Shown: positions 1 to 12,746, counted from the stretch's first letter. The stretch: DNA of 64,000 nt from Isoetes taiwanensis (GCA_021234155.1 JAJEKV010000084.1:1818545-1882544), one strand, 5' to 3'. Numbers and translations: made by a program. The notes: generated by a model from the sequence alone, not told the origin.

Positions 1-1541
1 GCATAATGTGAAGATACAAACAAACAAACAAACAAACAACAGACTTTCACAAAACCTAAATTGATTGGCTGCCACTTTCAACAACTAAGAAAACGAATTT
101 CAGAAAGCCTAAATTGATTGGTTGCCACTTTCATATAATATTAATCAATAATCAGAAAAAGAAAATTCACAATCTGAATTCCATTTTTTTCAACAATGCA
201 GAATCTGAATTCCACATTAGGAAATGACAATATGCTTGACCTGCCTCTATCATCTATTCCAGTGTCCATTCAATGTGCACGGTTGTTTCTGAGTACCCAA
301 GTAGGCCGACCAGACCTAAATAAATTGAAAACTTCAGTTTCTAGGAGGGAGCTTCAATCCACAGTCGTTCTGCTAGGATGTTGAGAATAGCAAAGTCCTT
401 GTAAGATGCTAAGCCATCGGCTCCCTTGAAGTATATTCTATACTACACAAAAGAAACTGGATACGAAATCTAAAATCCCCCCCAGTCTATATTCTACAAG
501 TAATGCTTCTGATTTCATTGTCAATCCTTCCTTATATTAATCCAAATCAGATGCATGACAAATAAGAGGCAGACAACTATCCCTGCCATACAATAAGTTT
601 ATGCTCAAACTGCTCAAACCAAAGTGAGTCAAAACGCCAATATACCTGTCTTCGCCATAGCTTGGCATTGGATAAACAAATGCTGCTGCTTAAGACTCTA
701 GCTTACGTGAAAAGAACATCTATGCAACCTGAAAGCTTGCATACCACCTTAAAAAACAGAAGAATGAACATAGGGTCACTCTAAAATTCCAAAGATAGCA
801 TAAGCATCCTATACGAAAGAAAGGACCTCAGCATTACAGTCTACTGCTTCATGATTTGATTTCCTCACACTTCAAAGGCTAAAAGAAGCTCTTCAAACGA
901 CTACTAATGAAATTAAAATCACTTATTCAACATCCCAAGCTACTATTCATTCTATGCATTTGATTATCCTACTGTTTATGTTTCAAGTTATGAACACAAG
1001 CTTAATTATCCTAATGTTTATGTTTCAAGTATGTTTCGAAGTACATTCCACCTGAATTAAGTCCTTAATACACAAGTGAAGAAGCTTAAGACGGTACAAG
1101 CATTTCACTTAAAATAATGCAGCCTTTGGCAAGGGCCAAAGACACATTCCAATAGTAGACTTACTATAGTATCAGCTCGAGCATTCTGATGCATTAGAAA
1201 GCATGAATATTCATGATATTATAAGCTTAGTCATATCTGGTGCATGCTTAGTTTATTCCTGAAAGATGAAAGGCGCATAATAGCAAAAATTTTCATTGTT
1301 TTACCCTTTTGAAATTCCATTGCACCAATATCAAGAGACTGCATCTTTTACTATTTTTCTAATTGTTAGAAACACAATCCACCAGAAAGAATGCCAATCT
1401 ATCAATCAAGATGAAGCTAAAACATTTGGTAATAGATGGTTAAATGGAACAGACGTACCAGGATTACATGGCAAGCTATACCATAATTAGGGAAAACCTA
1501 ATAAAGCAAGATCAGTACATGTTTTGCTCCATATGAGGACC
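1..1541. other. Intergenic AT-rich DNA, no gene seen
   Basis: No open frame here resembles a known protein. A CAAA microsatellite runs at 17-41. A 26-bp motif (cctaaattgattgg, then gccactttca) occurs twice, at 55-80 and 108-133. The segment lies downstream of the minus-strand HSP20-like gene, so its right end may hold the 3' untranslated region of that gene. Confidence 0.6.
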
Positions 1542-2195
1542 CTAGAATGCCTTTTCGCAATCAGCTGCCTCTGAAGTAAGTTCTTCCATGACCTTACGAC
1601 CATCTCCTTCTTTACTCTCTAAAGACTCAGACTTGATTGTGCCACCTATTTCTGACGTTAGCTTCAATACAATATTCTCCTTTTCATCGTCTTGTCCACA
1701 ACTTGCAAAAGTGAAGTCCCTTGTGTTCTCAGTTACTTGCGTATCAGTTTTAAAACCTAGCAGGTTATGGTTCAGAACTTTTGGTACAGTTACAATAAGA
1801 ACCTCGTCTTCATAGATTGCACTAGATGCCTCTGGAGATGTATATGGTGGTAAGCGAAACCTCCAACAGTCTACCTCCATGTCTTTCAATGCAGAGACTA
1901 AGTCCTCTGCCCCTGCAATTACAACCTTAACTGCTCCAGGAACTATTTCCAACACTTGGGTCCTCACTTCTTCTGCAACTAGCCCCGATTGTTGAAGCTC
2001 AAAAGTGTAACAGTCTGCAGTTTCATGCACTTCCACTGGGGCTTCTGAATGAAAAGGAAGCTCTAAAACTTTTGCAAATAAATGAGGCATTCGTCTCAAT
2101 TTTTTGCATCTATTCACAGATCCCCTTCTTCCTGCGGGCAAGTCACAAACATTGTGCCTCTTTGGTGGGTAAGGATGCACTTTAGAAACGGTCAT
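1542..2195 (-). CDS. HSP20-like (alpha-crystallin domain) protein
   Basis: From the ATG at 2195 the protein is 217 aa. Residues about 43-139 read as an alpha-crystallin domain: an opening strand VLELPFH, a central WRFRLPP at about 111-117, and the closing strand VLIVTVPK at about 132-139. This arrangement is known from plant HSP20-like proteins, including divergent members of the IDM2/IDM3 type, rather than classical cytosolic heat-shock proteins. The first 40 residues are basic (many R, K and P) and the last 75 are acidic with no similarity I recognise. The frame stays open to a TTG at 2216 preceded by ACAG, so the ATG may lie just inside a second exon and an upstream exon may be missing. 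Molecular role inferred: chaperone-like or scaffold protein. No frame damage is visible, so this is the most gene-like unit in the left half. Confidence 0.65.
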   Translation of the reverse strand: MTVSKVHPYPPKRHNVCDLPAGRRGSVNRCKKLRRMPHLFAKVLELPFHSEAPVEVHETADCYTFELQQSGLVAEEVRTQVLEIVPGAVKVVIAGAEDLVSALKDMEVDCWRFRLPPYTSPEASSAIYEDEVLIVTVPKVLNHNLLGFKTDTQVTENTRDFTFASCGQDDEKENIVLKLTSEIGGTIKSESLESKEGDGRKVMEELTSEAADCEKAF

Positions 2196-2216
2196 CTTTG
2201 CAAAAACTGTGTCCAA

Positions 2217-4609
2217 GCAATAGTTTGATTTATGGCAGTCTGCCTAGGTCCTCAAAACTTCAAACATATTCCGTGCTCTAAAATTGAAGATAAAATATAC
2301 CAATACTCACCTCCGGAGTTCATACAAAGTGAGGCATCAACATTCGTAAGGCGACAGCGACGGAAGGAAAGCCCCAGGAAAGATCTAGACAAAGGTACCT
2401 CATGTTAAACTGATTATTACCCTTCCAGGTCACCACATGCCATGTCATCCCCAAACAAAAAGGTTAGATTATCTAATTATAAAAACATCAAGGATAAATA
2501 GAGCTGATAATCTTTGTGCCTTCAATTATATCGAAACTAAGCAGCGAAATCACTAACTAAAGAACACCATCACAAGCCATTGATAAGTTCATTGAATGAA
2601 GATGATATTAGCAATGCCAAACTTAAGCACTGGGTGTTGATTAAGGGCGTGCCTATTCCGACATGACCTTGCCAGATAACATTAGCATCATACAGAAGAA
2701 GATTCTTGCCATTTAAGATGCCCAACCTCCCACCTAGCATAATCTAATGCATAAATTCAAGAAAGTAGAATCCTACTAAAATGATATGACCTACGCAATC
2801 ATTCATTTATGTATTTTATTAGAAAGTCTAAGGTTGTGGCTTATCCTATTTGTTATTTCATATAAGAGAATGCCCAACATTCTGGGCATGGAAACCTCGC
2901 GGACACACGGAGCATGGAGGCGTGGCTGACACGCCCAGTATGTTGCCCAAAAGGGCATCACTTTTATGTGGAAGCAACTTTCATCAAATTCAATGTGACG
3001 CGTCGCTTTCTTATTGGTGAAAAACAAAAAAGAATCTTATGTAGAATGTATGGGGGGGTGGAGACTAGGGGATTGGATTCCAAGGGGGCTTGCAACCAGC
3101 GGGAGCCAGGAGGGGGTCCTGGAATCAGCGACCTAGTTTCATCCCCACACAACATGGCAACTGGGGAGGACGAAATCTAGCTTCTGATTACCTGTTGATT
3201 ACATGTTGATTACCTGTTGAGCAAAATTGGAGCATGGTTTTCCATTTCGCTGACGGATTGAGCTCTCATGTTGCCATATTGTGACTAGAATGTCACTTAA
3301 CAACAGAATATAAAGCAAACTACAATTCATTGACAAAAAATATTTGCCACGTGTCCTGCACCTTGGCTGAATTTAATGCAAGTTACTTTCACGGGTTTCG
3401 GGTTTACTGTTAGTCATAACGGTAGGGGTGGGCCTTGGATTTTATGTTCAATGGTTTTGGGTCGAGGTGTGGATCGTGTTGTCTGGTTCTTCTCAAACTA
3501 ACATGACATGGTTATATATGCCTAAGCATTGTTCTGTGTTTGATTTTTTTATTTTGTTTTGGGGTTCTTTGGATATGGCGCTATCTCTTCCTAATAAAGA
3601 AGATTAATACCCCCAAGAAATCACAACCATTGACATTAATTAAATGCCCATTGATTCCCCTGTTGTTTTGGTGCACAAGTTGGCTCGGACCGGAGCGCCG
3701 AAGTATGTGACCTGTGAAAGTACACAAACAATATATGTTATTGGCAATGTTGGGCTAAGATTTTGCCGTAAGTATGTTTGTACTCCAATACATCTCGAAC
3801 GAATATTCACCAAAACAACAAGGGGGGTCAAGGAGGAATATTTTTTAAGTCAATGATTACATTTTAGTTAATTTCACTAGCTGTTATGTGTTGGGTGCTA
3901 TGCTATGTATAGAAAAGTTTCGGGTCTGAATTGTAGGGCCAAGTCACAAGTGTTCAAAGGTGTATATATACTCAATATATAGATAACATCTAGAATACTT
4001 TAAATGTTTTAGAAGAACTCGAGTTGTAGATATGCACCAAATAGCAAAGGACAAAAATGCTTCAACAAGAATTGAATTGAATGAATGGAATGGATTTTTA
4101 TCGTCTACGTAGACCAATTGGTCTATGGGCCCAATCAAAAGAGCGTGGTGTAATAGAATTTGGTTGCACCGAAGCCACAAATCATGCAGCACTTACCGCC
4201 TCACCCTCGGAGTCCCAGACTCCCCCCAGTAACCCCCTGGGTCTCAAATCTTCGATTCTTAAATACTCCATCATTTTGCAAACTGATGGGTTTCCCTTGA
4301 AGCCCAAGGGCCGAAATTGGGAATTCACCATTCTGCAGGTCGAATCGGATCCCTAAAGAATCAGATCGATGGCCTGGGAAGCCATCCGACTGCTACCCAG
4401 GAATAAAGCACTCTTCATTGCCTCCTTTTGGGTTTTACCCAATCAAATGATGCCACGTCATCCATTAAAAGGAATTACCAATTCCTTGGCCAAGGTTATT
4501 TAATGGTCTCAATCCTCTTAATGTTAATGTCTGAAACATACATCAACCTTTCAAATCCTTGGACCCCAAGCATCGTGGGAGTTTTTTCCATATGCGTTCT
4601 TCTAAAACC
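2217..4609. other. Intergenic, only unrecognised short ORFs
   Basis: Short ORFs occur at 2914-3180 and 3644-3856 (plus), but neither shows a domain, codon pattern or splice context I can support. From about 4100 the sequence has a leader-like or LTR-like character without an identifiable partner repeat. A short triplicated tract (ttacctgttga variants) lies at 3185-3220. Confidence 0.5.
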
Positions 4610-4920
4610 CATTCCCTGGGTCACCGTGTGACCATGGTTTTGCCACTTAGTCCTTTCAAAAATCCATTCCCTGCATCATCCCATGACCATGGTTTCGCCA
4701 TTTAGTCCCTTCAGAAACCCGTTCCCTATATCACCATGTGACCATGGTTTCGCCATTTAGTCCCTTTGGAAACTCGTTTCCTGGATCATTCCGTGACCAT
4801 GGTTTCATCATTTAGTCCCTCTGAAAACCCGTTCCCTGGATCACCCAGTGACTATAGTTTTGTGATTTAGTCCCTTCGGAAACCCATTTCTGGATCACCC
4901 CATGACCATGGTTTCGTAGC
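4610..4920. repeat. Minisatellite with 55-bp period
   Basis: Units starting gaccatggtt begin at 4630, 4685, 4740, 4795, 4850 and 4904, spacing 54-55 bp throughout. Each unit holds the landmarks catttagtcc and acccgttccc. Units differ at several positions, so the array is old. No reading frame crosses it. Confidence 0.9.
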
Positions 4921-5990
4921 TCATTCTTTGCGAACGTCCTATTTGACATCCCTGATGCAAGCGTATAATTCGTTATTCTAGTTTACTAACCTCATTTGAA
5001 TTCTAATAATCCTTCTGTGGCCTCCACAAATTTTGAATCAATTGAGGATTTTGCTGCACTCTTCACTCTCCCCCGTGGCCTTGGAGAGTGAATGACCTTG
5101 CCGTGACATCAAGTACGCTGCAATTTCTCATAGTGCGCAGGCCCCCAATGCAACTGTCTAGAATTGCCTAGGAGTTACCTCAGAGCTAAGGGCTAGGAGT
5201 CATATCGATGTCGTTGTTCATGCACAATAACTACTTTCTTAAGTTGACTTATGTGGAATATAGGGTGCACTCCTATTCCATTCACAAGTTTTAACTCGAC
5301 TCATATGCTGTCTTCATTGACCATTCTCGAGTCCAGCATATCGAGACATCTTTGACTAATGGCCTTAAGGTTCTTACCTTGCAGCTAGTATCACAATACC
5401 TAGTTGGGACCTTGCATCTATTGTTCCATCAAGAACCTCAGGTTCTTTATGATGCATTTATCAATCCCTTGGGCTAGAGTGGAAGCCCAGCTTCTAAATT
5501 AGTCGCACCCAGTGTAACTAAGTGCATGACCCTAGTCAAGTGAATTCGCTAACTAGTGTGGATTTAATATTCTTGATCCAAGATCTAAGAATAACATGCT
5601 ACAGAAGTCCCAACTTCTTTATCCTTATAGTTAATACAATAGATCTAATTAGAAGCAAGCTTCTAACAACCCTACCTCACACTCTAATCTTTCATCAGAG
5701 ATGTTATTTGTCCTATTGCAAGATCAACCCCAGGTTAACTCTTGCATTTCTGGAGACCTTGCCTCATAATTAAATAATACACCAATTATAGCTAATTGGT
5801 TCGTGTATATTCTCATGAATTCCAATTGGATTCTCTATCATAACTCCTAGAGTTGATTCCCTTGCTCCAAGCATCATCAAGAATTCAAGACTAGCCTCTT
5901 TTTTATTTTATCACACAGAATACTAATAGTGCATCCCTTAAGAATCATATTCTATAGGTAAAGCACAATATAGTTTCCACTGTAATGTTT
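4921..5990. other. Unassigned, no gene seen
   Basis: No recognisable protein. The text resembles untranslated retroelement sequence, but no LTR boundary, primer site or second copy was found. The ORF at 5522-5773 is not supported by any motif. Confidence 0.45.
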
Positions 5991-7887
5991 GGTCTTAAAA
6001 GAGGTTCGAAAATAACAGGTATACAGTGTTCAAACTTAATGGTTGTCCCTTAGCACCCTTGCTTTTCACAATTGTGGCAGAAGTATTATCCCAGCTCTTC
6101 TCCGTGGCTACCCAAGATGGCGTTATTCAAGGCCTCCCAATGGACGATGGTTCTCAAGGACGACACATTCTCCTTAGGATCAGGAGTTCTTGTAGGGTGG
6201 CAAAAATGTACAGCTTTGTGGACGTTGGATAGTCCCATCCCTCCCTGTATTTTGGACTATCCATGGAAGATTCTTCTGCATGGCAATACCACAAAGTTGC
6301 TTGGTATCCCAGTTGGAATTCACGTCTCTGCTTCAGATGCTTGGGATGAAATCATTAGTGGGTTGCAAAAGCACTTGTTTTGGTGGAATACAGCTGAACT
6401 GTCCATGCCCGGTAGAATCACTGTGGCTAAATGTGTTCTTAGTAATACTCATGTCTACATGGCGTCTGCTCTATTAGCTCCGCAGTGTAAGATGGAGGAG
6501 ATTGTGCGTATCGTCAGAAATTTTATTTGGGGTGGAAATGAGTTAGGAGCGGTGGTCAAGGTAGCTTGGGCGAAATGCATTAGACCTAAGGCAGCTGGTG
6601 GTCTAAGTCTTGGTATGTTGGATTTTCACCTCCAAAGCAAGGTGATGATATCAAAGTTTATTTGGAGGATTTTCATTGGTAAGGATGATTCTCCTGGCCT
6701 GAGGTTGTTGGTGCAGTCGATTCAGCATTGTCTCCCATTTCATAAGGCCACCATTAAGCCCCTCCTTCCTTGGGCTTTGCTTTATCATATGCATCCGTAT
6801 CCTAATACTTCTCCCTTTCTAAAGGGGTTGCTTGCTACTTGGGACATTGTCAGGTCTCTTTTCCATATTAATCCTGAGGCATGTCTTCAGTTGTCCACTC
6901 CATGCTGGTGGATTCCTTTGCAGGACACTACAGAGAATGTGCCTCTAAGTGTGGTTGTTCATCCAAGGACACAACGACGATGGATAGCAGCTGGTATAAG
7001 CACTATTGCAGCTTGGTATGAGTCTGGTCATCTCATGTCATAGGAAGCATTTAGAACAAAGTTCTTGTTGTACAGATGGGACAGAGTAATCTGGAATCAT
7101 ATTGCTGCATTGTTGCCACAGGATTCTGGTCCACAGATTGAGGTGGGGTTGCCATCAAGATATCCAGCCAGGGCGGTTTGTGTCTTCTGTGTATAAATTG
7201 CTTTTGCATTCTGAAATCCTGCCTCCATCTAATAGGTGGCATCTTCAGGTCCCTCAGCCACAATGGAAAAGTGTTTGGATATGGGTATGGGATAAGCTGC
7301 TTCATCCCAAAGTAGTAGTTTTGTGGTGGCAAGTGATCCATAGATGCCTCAGAGTCAACAGGTTAGTCCATAAAATGGATAATCGGATTTCAGAGCTCTG
7401 TCCTTTATGCCAGCAAAGGGTTGAAGTATTGAGCATTGTTTTTTCTTGTGTGAGCGGCTTCGGCAGGCATGGTCTTGGTTGTTGACCCTATTTGACACGT
7501 CTCGATCTAGCCAGCAAATTTTGCTTGCTATCTATCCTGATGCTTGGCCCAAACTACGGAAACGAGCTTTTCATCTCGCATGTGGCTGGCTTTTATGGTC
7601 AATCTGGAAGAGAAGGAGATTGTTTATCTTTAAGGGTGTAGATACTGCGGATGAGATTGTTCTTCAGTGGGCGCAAAACAAAATTGTTATGGTTTACAAT
7701 TGTTCTTCTCTTGATCAAGAGAAGAAAGTACTGATTTGGCATATTTATCTTCAGATTCATTCCTTTGCATAGGCAGGTGGTTGTGCTCAGTTGGATCTGT
7801 TTGTCCACTGGGGTTATAATCCTGTCTTTGCATTTTATGTTGCTCTAGTTTTTAGTTGGTGAATAAAGCTTGTCGTCCTTCAAAAAA
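5991..7887 (+). mobile_element. 5'-truncated LINE retrotransposon (RT C-terminus to poly-A)
   Basis: Reading starts inside the reverse transcriptase at the palm segment GCPLAPLLFTIVAE (from about 6035). After a frame change it continues in a 323-aa frame (6072-7043) with the LINE thumb segment TKLLGIPVGIH and the region IVRNFIWGG. Frames at 7102-7485 and 7446-7772 carry the terminal zinc-binding module (CPLCQQ then a lost frame). The catalytic YADD stretch is missing: sequence passes from MDDG straight to the GW-KCTALW region, so an internal deletion is likely. An AATAAA at about 7862 precedes an A-run at 7880-7888. The hexamer GGTCTT occurs before the element (5991) and just after the A-run, a weak candidate target duplication. 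This is a dead copy. Confidence 0.8.
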
Positions 7888-7888
7888 A

Positions 7889-8930
7889 AAGGTCTTCTGC
7901 CTATTCGGTTACCGCTTGGTAACCCAACCATATACTTATGCACTACTTTGATAATAAGGATAAGTGGTTTTGACTTATGGGCCTTGTTAAATCATGCTAT
8001 TGTATGCATGGCCCTGCCAGGACAATGCCATTCCTCTAGGAAATTTTCCTTCCTAAGTCAATATTATGATCTGAACCCTTTTATTACATGTTTTGGGTTC
8101 CACGTTCACATTCGCTATCCATTTATCTTAGAGAAGCTTGTGCTAATTCTAATAGCAATCTATGTTTATCAATATATCCTAGATTACCCTGTAGTAAGCA
8201 GTGTTGTCCCATACGTGACATACATACCTATGAAAAACGTGTAAAAAACGTTTTTACAAGTTTGTATCGATACAAATGTTTTTAACAGAAACGTTTTTTT
8301 TAGCACACCAGCCCAACCAATCATACAACCTTTCTTGCAATTCTAGCCTATCCATGTGTAACTTCCATGTCATCAAAATCTGTTGTGCTTACTTTGCACC
8401 CTAGATCTCTGTTTTTGCAAATTAAGGCTAGGGAAATTAGAAAATCGGAAAAAAATGAGGGCGGAGATGGAAAGGGTGATCGAATAGCTTGTTGTTGTGT
8501 CACCTTATGCTATCAATTCCATGTTTTATGCGCTTCAGAAAGAAGCCATGGAGATCAACCATTCGATAAATACCTTCCCTTCTTTGTTTTCCCTTTTCGT
8601 GGGCATGTGCTCGCGTTTAGAGCAGTTTTTCTGACTATGCCATGCTCCGACACTCGTCCTAATGCCATTTTCCATAAATTGGAAGGCCATTTTCTGGAGC
8701 CTGTTTCATTTATACAAAAATGAATCTTGTGGGCGATACACCATTGCCTCCTTCCATGGCGACAATGCATCAAGAGAGCATATCTACGTTTCTGGATGCA
8801 GGTTGGGCTAACAAGGTAATTCTTGCATCGCAATGCTGTCTTTCCAGCGAAGTTCCTCGGCCTAATTTTAATTCTTTTCAGTCCATTAGAATCTACAAAA
8901 TATCCCAAGAACTCCAGATTTCAAACATAC
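7889..8930. other. Spacer between LINE relic and PPR relic
   Basis: ORFs at 7870-8244, 8367-8723 and 8555-8908 show no domain that I recognise and overlap each other on both strands. No repeats of note. Confidence 0.4.
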
Positions 8931-8942
8931 CACGCCCATAAT

Positions 8943-11770
8943 CTAGTTGAAAAGTTTAGAAAAAGGGATGCTCATTTTCTGGTTTCGAGTGAGGCCTTGG
9001 ATTCTTTTGTTGTTCAGTTTTGTATTGAGGACATCATCCACGCCTTACAAAATTGCAGAAGGAAAGGGAATTTAGTTTCTGCTAAGGGCATCCATACGCA
9101 GGTTTGTTGTGATGGACTGGAGACCCACAAAATTTTGGGGAACTTTATCGTGCGAATGTTGTGGCAGTTAATCATTGCTGTGCAGATCAGTTGGGGCTTT
9201 TACAACCTATCTTCTCTGTCTTGAATCATAAGATGTTAAGCTTATTTACCAGATTACTCTTCGTAACATGCCTGTGATGTTCTTGCTGCATCACATGAGA
9301 TGTATGATTTTTGCATCTAGATCCATAGCTACCATCAATTGTATAATCGATGGTCTTTTCATGTGAGAACTTGCATTTCTCTTCTATTAACTCTGAAGCA
9401 TATTGCTGAAGGGGCACATGAAGCAGATTGACTTTCAGTGACCAGGCCAATGTGCCTGATATGTCCAAGCTAGCAGAAGCAGCAATTAATATTTTTTGGT
9501 GCTTCCAATATTTCAAATAGACTGCCAATAAGACAGTGCATTATTTTTGTAAGCATGGCCTGAAGAGCTTTGAAGATTCCAATCCTCTCTATCACACTAT
9601 CACCTTCTCCCAATTAATAGTATTTGTAAAAGTTCTAAACCATATTTTCATCTCAGAGTCTTCATGAGATACAGATCTCCTAGATAAATGATTGATGAAC
9701 AAAGTGACACAAAAGCTGATATACTGTTGCTCTTTTGACATTTTAAGTTATCAGCATTTACATGCAGTACATGGAGCCTTGTAAGGTCTTCAATAATTCA
9801 GATATCTTCCTCTATTCCCCAGCACCAGGGAACGACCTTTCTCCCTATATATTGCATGCAAGGTATTCTCATTGTAAGCATTGGATACAACAAATCTATT
9901 TATGTCCTCTTAGCAAGGCACACACCTCGCAAGTGTCCATCTCTTTGCTTCAAGCATTCCAGGAAATCATCGAGGCCGGATACTCTTGGAATGCAATCAT
10001 TTCAGCTCATTCCAACCTTGAACACTCAGATACATCACTTAAATTGTACGCAAGAATACAACTATGGTGTGTAAAGTGTGACAAGTATGTTTACCTTGCT
10101 GTGCCTAAATCATGTATTGCAATATTGGACTTTAGATGACGAAAAAGTATGCATTCTTGGATTGTATTAACTGCCCTGCAGTTGGATGTTTCTCTAGGCC
10201 GTATGCTTAGTAAGGGATATGCTAAATGTGGGAACCTGGCAGAAGCCCATTATGTTTTTAATGCTTTGTTATGTCAGAATGTTATATCAAGGGGTGCTAC
10301 GATTGCAGGATATGCTCAAAGTGATGAAGCCTTTTAGCTCTAGATTGTTTTAAGGAGATGCAAAAGAAGACATGGAGCCAGATAATGTGATATTTTCGAG
10401 CATATTGAAGGCATATGGCAGCATAGAAAACCTAGAGAGGGGCAGAGCCATACATGACCACATATTGGAATTTGATTTCAACTTAGATGTCGTCATTGTA
10501 AACTCCCTCATCAACATGTATGCAAGATGTGGCAGCTTACAGGTATCACAAAAGATTTTTGACGACTTGCCAAATCGAGATGTTATAAACCTAGAACGCT
10601 TTTATTGCAGGTTGTGTTCAGCATGGAAAGAATTTGTCTGCCCTGAACTGTTTTAACAAGATGAGGAGGGCATAAAGAAAGACAAATCATGTTTTTTTGC
10701 ATTATGAAAGTCTATGGCCAACTATGTGATGGTGATGGAGATCTAGGCAAGGCCATTCATGATGAGATCCTCAAGATTTGACAATTAGGAATGTGGTATC
10801 TTGAAATGCCGTTATTGCAGGTTATGCCCAAAACAACAAAGCCTTTTTCTACCAGGGAATAAATTACTAATCGCATATTTCTTATTAGCCAGAATGACTT
10901 TGGCTAAACTCGCTCGATATTAATCCCGAAACTTTCTGTGGTTTAGCTAAACTCTACATATTTTTCCTCTCATACTTTCTAGCGTTTAGCTAAACTAACC
11001 CAAACATCATCCCCAAAATTTCTATGGTGTGGCCAATGGAAAATATTAAGCCAAATTACTATACCCTTTTTCAAAATTTTCCACTTATTTTAGTCATTTT
11101 TTTTGTGAAAACATTGTAAAATAATGCTAGCTAGCAAAATCTATGACTCAAATCAATTTATAATGCTAGAAACTAAACTACTAATCATATATTTCTTATA
11201 AACTAGAACAATATTAGCTAAACTAGCCCGAAATTCATTCTAAAAGTTTCTATGGTTTAGCTAAACAATACAAAATTTCACTCTCTTACTTTCTAGAGTT
11301 TGGCTAAAGAGCTCTAGGGTTGGTGCAGTCCCGAAAAAAGTTAAGCTAAAATTATAATTTTTTTCCCAATTTTTTCCATTTACTTTAGCCAATTTTTTTC
11401 GAAAATGTGCTAAAAAATCGCCAAATTGCTAAGTTTAGCCCTTAAATTATTCCATGTTTTCTACAATAGGAATGCATAATCCATCTGCTTGATTTGGAAG
11501 ATTTTATTGGTAGCTTGCCTGCAGATACACATGCCAAATGTTGCGCTTAGAGGAGTCACAAGGAGCTTTTGCCAATGCGTTAAATCGAGATGTTGTATCT
11601 TGATTGCAGGATATACCATGCATGGTAAAAGCTTAGTTGCTTTGAACTATTATGAACAAATGCAAGAGACAGGCATAGTGCAGTTATATTTTCAAGTAAT
11701 TTGACAATGTGATAGTGATGGAGATCTAGGCAAGGCCATTCATGATGATGTACTCAAGCTTTGTGTAGCT
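8943..11770 (+). pseudogene. Decayed pentatricopeptide repeat (PPR) gene
   Basis: Successive frames carry organellar RNA-binding PPR motifs. At 8943-9230 there is an opening repeat (DIIHALQNCRRKGN, then AKGIHTQVC). At 9762-10140 are SWNAIISAHS-type and VKCDKYVYLAVPKSCI segments. At 10149-10337 is the L-type unit GYAKCGNLAEAHYVFNALL with IAGYAQ, and at 10372-10656 a nearly perfect pair around INMYARCGSLQVSQKIFDDL. Further remnants (VIAGYAQ at about 10815, IAGYTMHGK at about 11610) follow. The pattern fits the plant PLS subclass. The frame changes at least five times and stops interrupt it, and an AT-rich insertion lies between the last units. No E or DYW tail is seen. The family normally acts in mitochondrial or plastid RNA editing and processing; this copy cannot make a complete protein. 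Confidence 0.8.
10850..11460. repeat. AT-rich insertion with an imperfect internal direct duplication
   Basis: A block with ttagctaaac motifs occurs twice, about 10855-11030 and 11160-11330. Both copies keep the order catatttctt, then tggtttagctaaac, then ctttctag. Identity is moderate. The block lies between PPR repeat units and so interrupts the ancestral coding sequence. Confidence 0.65.
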
Positions 11771-11950
11771 TTATTATGATCCTCTGGCAACTTTTCTTGC
11801 ATGCATCTGAATGCTTGAGAGCCGCACATTCAACTCAAACCTATCACATATACAAGATTCACTTGCCTCGGGAACTGTACACATTTTAGTCATGTTTTCA
11901 GATCCACTATATGTGGATGTAATTATTTTGCTTATGCGAGTTGAAAGTAG

Positions 11951-12054
11951 TCAGAAAGGACAATTACAACGACTGATTCAATGCATCATTAGATGTCACT
12001 ATCTAACAAATAGCAAGATATTTACCACTCTATATACATGCAAACATCTATATG
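11951..12054. repeat. Left copy of a perfect 104-bp direct repeat
   Basis: Identical to 12747-12850 as far as I can read base by base, from tcagaaaggacaatt to catctatatg. The two copies bracket the SINE-bearing segment 12055-12746. It reads as a very long target duplication or a recent segmental duplication. Confidence 0.9.
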
Positions 12055-12746
12055 CTACATATTCTAAACGAGGTGCACCCTGGACTACCACAGTCGTCGG
12101 ATCTGTCAATCCGACGGCCCAGACTGTATGTTGGAGCCTCTGGACACCTCTCGTTTCGATTATGATTGGGGACGCCTATGATTTTAAGATGTTAAATACG
12201 AGTTTGCCTAAGGTTTTGATGGTATATCGAGCCTCTATACGGTTTCGCTTAAGCTTTTAGAATATGAAATACGGGGATTCGAACCTCTACCAAAATAACT
12301 CAATGTCCTAATAAGACTACTTTAACCAATCTAACCAGTGAGCTAATGTGACTATTTTTTATCTTAAATCTATGTTTTTTTTTATAATAACCCATTGAAT
12401 TGTTTTAGGTTATGCTCAATTATGATTGGGGACGCCTATGATTTTAAGATGTTGAATACGAGTTTGCCTAAGGTTTTGATGGTATATCGAGCCTCTATAA
12501 TGGTTTAAGCTTTTAAGCTTTTAGAATATGAAATACGGGGATTCGAACCTCTACCAAAATAACTCAATGTCCTAATAAGACTACTTTAACCAATCTAACC
12601 AGTGAGCTAATGTGACTATTTTTTATCTTAAATCTATGTTTTTTTTTATAATAACCCATTGAATTGTTTTAGGGATATGGTCTATGGTTTCAAGAATTAT
12701 ATCTATATCAAATCCCCCTGGAACCCCCTGTTATTTTGCTACATAT
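12055..12746 (-). mobile_element. tRNA-derived SINE-like element, copy 1 (internally duplicated)
   Basis: On the minus strand a polymerase III A box (TAGCTCACTGG, 12345-12335) is followed about 49 nt later by a B box (GGTTCGAATCC, 12285-12275). That is the layout of a tRNA-derived promoter. The tRNA-like head and its tail are present twice in tandem with a 260-bp period; the second boxes are at 12609-12599 and 12549-12539. A longer body without coding capacity extends to the left end (aaacgaggtgcacc). The same element with a single head lies at 28588-29018. SINEs are mobilised by LINE machinery, and several LINEs occur in this window. The cloverleaf is not complete, so this is not a functional tRNA gene. 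Confidence 0.75.

Noticed and set aside
4610-4920. CRISPR array
   Set aside because: Units are contiguous diverged minisatellite copies without spacers, in a eukaryotic genome.
4081-5990. LTR retrotransposon by base texture
   Set aside because: No paired LTR, primer site or polyprotein found.
12275-12345. Possible tRNA gene with A and B boxes
   Set aside because: Only the promoter boxes fit; the arms do not fold into a cloverleaf and the unit is a dispersed repeat, so SINE is the better call.
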